From: Bacteroidota bacterium
Lineage (GTDB): Bacteria > Bacteroidota > Rhodothermia > Balneolales > HLUCCA01
Assembly: GCA_003448835.1 (NCBI GenBank)
Contig: DLXM01000169.1
Coordinates: forward strand, 1 to 7,525
Reading direction: 5' to 3'
DNA length: 7,525 nt
Shown piece after piece: positions 4,672 through 7,525 of this stretch (within the stretch, counting starts at the first letter, position 1; each line of letters starts with the position of its first letter). The position numbers and the translations under genes were made by a program. The notes under the pieces were generated by a model. The model was not told the DNA's origin. It saw only the letters and a program-made list of their open reading frames with translations, and did not search any database.

Positions 4672-7525
4672 ATGCGATTAATCGAAGTCTCCATCCGTCG
4701 GAAGGTAACTATTCTAATGTTCACGATCGGGATTCTCCTGTTCGGGATGGTTTCATTAAGCCGTCTAAAGATCAATTTGTTACCCGACCTCAGTTACCCA
4801 ACACTCACCATCCGCACCGATTATCCAGGTGCCGCACCAGTTGAAATCGAAAATCTGGTTAGTAAACCCGTTGAAGAAGTTCTCGGCGTTGTTAAAAACG
4901 TAACCCGGGTTCGAAGTACGTCAAGTTCGGGTCAATCTGATGTTACCCTCGAGTTCGCCTGGGGAACTAACATGGATTACGCAAGTATGGATGTGCGGGA
5001 AAAACTGGATGCACTTCAGCTCCCACTTGAAGTCACCCGTCCCGTAATTTTACGATACGATCCGACACTTGATCCAATCATGCGATTTGCTCTTTACGCA
5101 GATGAAGGCGCTGAATTACAAGGAATTCAAGATTCAAATGTTCAACTGACCAATGTTAGCGACAATGCTGCTGAAAATGATGTGATTGAAACACTCAAAC
5201 AAATCCGTCGTTTCGGCGATGAACAAGTTAAAAAAGATCTCGAGTCCGCGGGTGGAGTTGCTTCAGTTAAAATCAGTGGTGGACTCGAAGAAGAAATTCA
5301 GGTAATGGTCGACCAGCTTCGGTTGTCGCGGTTGAATATCCCCGTCGAAACCCTGATTAATGTGCTTAGAAGTGAAAATATTAACCTTTCCGGCGGACGA
5401 CTCGAAGAAGGCACCCAGCAATATCTGGTTCGTACACTCAACCAATTTCAGGATATTTCAGAAATTCGTGACTTAGTTATTTCTAGTCGAGATGGGCGTC
5501 CCGTTTATGTTCGGGATGTTGCAGATGTAGTTGAGGGTTATAAAGAACGAGAAGCTATTACCCGACTCAATGGACGCGAAGCGGTTGAAGTAGCGGTATA
5601 CAAGGAAGGTGATGCAAACACGGTTGCTGTAGCTGAAGCCGTAGAACAAAAATTAGCACGACTTCGCGAAACGTTACCCCCCGGAGTAAAACTCGAAAAA
5701 GTGTACGATCAGTCCACTTTTATCGCTCAGGCAGTGAATGAAGTGCGTAATGCAGGTATAATTGGTGGGATTTTGGCCATAATTATCCTTTTTATCTTCC
5801 TGCGTGACCTGAAATCCACACTTATTATTGGTGTTTCGATCCCGGTTTCAATTATTGCCACATTTAACTTGATGTATGGGTATGATATTACCCTGAATAT
5901 AATGTCATTGGGTGGAATTGCTTTGGGAATCGGACTTCTGGTTGACAACTCGATTGTAGTTTTAGAGAACATATCCAGACACCGGGCTCTCGGTAAATCG
6001 GTGTTGCAAGCCGCCTCTGATGGTGCTTCTGAAGTTGGGATGGCGGTCGTAGCATCTACACTAACAACTGTAGCCGTGTTTTTCCCGTTGGTCTTTGTGG
6101 AAGGCGTTGCGGGTCAGTTATTTCGTGATCAAGCCCTTACAGTGACTTTTTCGTTGCTCGTATCATTGGTTGTTGCCATCACATTGATTCCAATGTTATC
6201 ATCTCTACACAAAAAGAATGAAGCGGTTATTATTCCGAATCTGCGTGAGCCAAAAACAAGATTTGGTCGATGGATGCGCGCTATAAGACTATTTATTTTC
6301 ATTACAGTACCTAGTTTTCTTGCACGTGTTTTCAAATTGGTATTCGGATTCCTTGGCCGTGGAATCATGTTCATTTTGAATCCTTTCTTGAATCTGTTCG
6401 AGAAATCGTACATGAATATTGAAAATCGTTACCCCTCTGTGATTAGTTGGGCACTTCGAAATCAGGTTGCAGTTCTCGCAACTGCGATCTTGATTTTTGC
6501 TGGTAGCTTATTCATGGTCCCAAGACTTGGTGTTGAATTGATTCCATCAATGTCGCAAGGTGAATATAATGTTGAATTTATGATGCCGCCGGGTACACCA
6601 CTTGAACGAACCGATGAAATTATCCGTCAGGTTCAAAATGCTTCGTCATCGTCAGATCGAATCAACATGAGTTTTGCCGTAGCTGGATCCGGGAATCGAA
6701 TGGATGCAAATCCGGATGCCGGTGGCGAAAACTGGGGTGAAATGAATGTTACACTCAACCCGGGATCCACAACCGAAGATGAAGAATTATCGATGGAAAC
6801 ATTGAGATCTGAATTGGGTACTTATCCCGGATTGCAGTATAAATTTGAACGTCCTGCGTTATTTACTTTCTCAACTCCGGTCGAAATCGAAATCACCGGA
6901 TTCGATTTGGATGATCTGAAAACAGCCGCTGAACGAGTATCTGGTAATCTGCGTAAGTCAGATCGTTTTACAGATGTGAAGTCCAGCATGGAACAGGGAC
7001 ATCCCGAAATTCAGATCGTTTTTGATCGTGAAAAGTTGTCCGCTTTGGGACTTCAACTTGGTACCGTAGCTGATGGTGTAGTAAGTAAAATCCGTGGTGA
7101 CGTTGCTACCCGATACTCCTGGAGAGATCGAAAAATTGATGTTTTGGTTCGTGCACGTGACGCGGATCGATCCTCTGCCGATGATATTCGCAATCTGATT
7201 GTGAATCCGGGAAGCGATAAACCAATTCCATTGGATGCGGTCGCCCGAATCGAAGTGACCGAAGGTCCATCTGAAATTCGCAGAATAGCCCAACAACGAG
7301 TCGCCATTGTAAGTGCGAATCTGAATTATGGGGACTTGGGAACCGCGGTTGAGGAAATTGAATCCGGATTGCAATCAACATTATTACCATCCGGTGTACT
7401 GGTCACAACAGCCGGACAAAGCAAAGAGATGGATGTTGCCTTTGAATCTCTCATTTTTGCCTTATTGCTGGCAGTGTTTTTAGTTTATTTGGTCATGGCA
7501 TCACAATTTGAGTCACTTATCCACC
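4672..7525 (+). CDS. RND efflux transporter permease subunit (AcrB/HAE1-like), 3' end beyond window
   Basis: This is the proton-driven inner-membrane pump of a tripartite RND efflux system, open for 951 codons to the window edge; the family usually has about 1,020-1,100. TM1 is about 12-29. The first periplasmic porter region has PGAAPVEIENLVSKPVEE (about 51-68) and GGLEEEIQV (203-211). TM2-TM6 run from about 362 to 513, with TM4 containing GIGLLVDNSIVVLENI (419-434). TM7 is about 597-616, followed by LGVELIPSMSQGE and the second porter region. TM8 (about 927-943) is followed by QFESL at the cut. Where AcrB has two aspartates (D407/D408) this protein has Asp425-Asn426, as in many non-proteobacterial homologues. 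Residues about 513-596 between TM6 and TM7 are longer and more hydrophobic than in AcrB. The likely partner adaptor is immediately upstream; the outer-membrane factor is not in view. Substrate is unknown. Confidence 0.96.
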   Translation, partial: MRLIEVSIRRKVTILMFTIGILLFGMVSLSRLKINLLPDLSYPTLTIRTDYPGAAPVEIENLVSKPVEEVLGVVKNVTRVRSTSSSGQSDVTLEFAWGTNMDYASMDVREKLDALQLPLEVTRPVILRYDPTLDPIMRFALYADEGAELQGIQDSNVQLTNVSDNAAENDVIETLKQIRRFGDEQVKKDLESAGGVASVKISGGLEEEIQVMVDQLRLSRLNIPVETLINVLRSENINLSGGRLEEGTQQYLVRTLNQFQDISEIRDLVISSRDGRPVYVRDVADVVEGYKEREAITRLNGREAVEVAVYKEGDANTVAVAEAVEQKLARLRETLPPGVKLEKVYDQSTFIAQAVNEVRNAGIIGGILAIIILFIFLRDLKSTLIIGVSIPVSIIATFNLMYGYDITLNIMSLGGIALGIGLLVDNSIVVLENISRHRALGKSVLQAASDGASEVGMAVVASTLTTVAVFFPLVFVEGVAGQLFRDQALTVTFSLLVSLVVAITLIPMLSSLHKKNEAVIIPNLREPKTRFGRWMRAIRLFIFITVPSFLARVFKLVFGFLGRGIMFILNPFLNLFEKSYMNIENRYPSVISWALRNQVAVLATAILIFAGSLFMVPRLGVELIPSMSQGEYNVEFMMPPGTPLERTDEIIRQVQNASSSSDRINMSFAVAGSGNRMDANPDAGGENWGEMNVTLNPGSTTEDEELSMETLRSELGTYPGLQYKFERPALFTFSTPVEIEITGFDLDDLKTAAERVSGNLRKSDRFTDVKSSMEQGHPEIQIVFDREKLSALGLQLGTVADGVVSKIRGDVATRYSWRDRKIDVLVRARDADRSSADDIRNLIVNPGSDKPIPLDAVARIEVTEGPSEIRRIAQQRVAIVSANLNYGDLGTAVEEIESGLQSTLLPSGVLVTTAGQSKEMDVAFESLIFALLLAVFLVYLVMASQFESLIH

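Noticed and set aside
6958..7390. Minus-strand open frames of 84-138 codons inside the RND permease gene
   Set aside because: They lie entirely opposite a continuous, conserved permease reading frame. No domain or start signal supports them; codon bias of the sense gene explains the open antisense frames.
1..7525. CRISPR array, tRNA or rRNA genes, or a multigene defence island
   Set aside because: No regularly spaced repeats, tRNA-like cloverleaf or rRNA sequence was seen, and the only accessory gene is the single AlbA_2 protein.

Overview
The window (about 7.5 kb, roughly 43-45% G+C by eye) looks like a chromosomal segment from a Gram-negative bacterium of the Bacteroidota/Balneolota/Rhodothermota (FCB) side of the tree. 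This is an inference from the general look of the MnmE and RND proteins, the scarcity of Shine-Dalgarno sequences before most starts, one candidate promoter of the Bacteroidota TAnnTTTG type, and a lipoprotein-type RND adaptor. No 16S or other decisive marker is present.

Layout. The left edge (1-246) is the end of an IS3-family insertion sequence: a 5' fragment of its OrfA transposase reads leftward out of the window, and the probable terminal inverted repeat ends near 246. Next, on the minus strand, is a complete 483-residue protein (326-1777) with an AlbA_2 (Schlafen-like) domain, a GHKL-type ATPase-like domain, a 12-bp tandem repeat that encodes a flexible linker, and a C-terminal winged helix. 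Directly upstream of it, and overlapping its start codon as TAATG, I find the wreck of a small DUF2188-family gene (about 1777-1987, minus strand). It is broken by several indels and no open reading frame covers it. A candidate terminator for mnmE and a candidate promoter lie just beyond.

The tRNA-modifying GTPase gene mnmE (2051-3427, minus strand) is intact. A short divergent intergenic region follows. On the plus strand, a two-gene efflux operon begins: an RND periplasmic adaptor lipoprotein (3600-4646) and, 25 bp later, a large RND inner-membrane permease (4672 to the right edge). The permease is open for 951 codons and is cut by the window edge within or just after its eighth transmembrane helix.

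Functionally there are two parts. The right half is ordinary core and efflux content: MnmE modifies the wobble uridine of tRNAs with MnmG, and the adaptor and permease should form a tripartite pump with an outer-membrane factor that is not in view. The left half is accessory: IS end, decayed small gene and AlbA_2 regulator-like gene. The most rewarding observations are the multiply frameshifted DUF2188 pseudogene and the in-frame minisatellite inside the AlbA_2 gene. I see no convincing new defence system or other undescribed multigene system.
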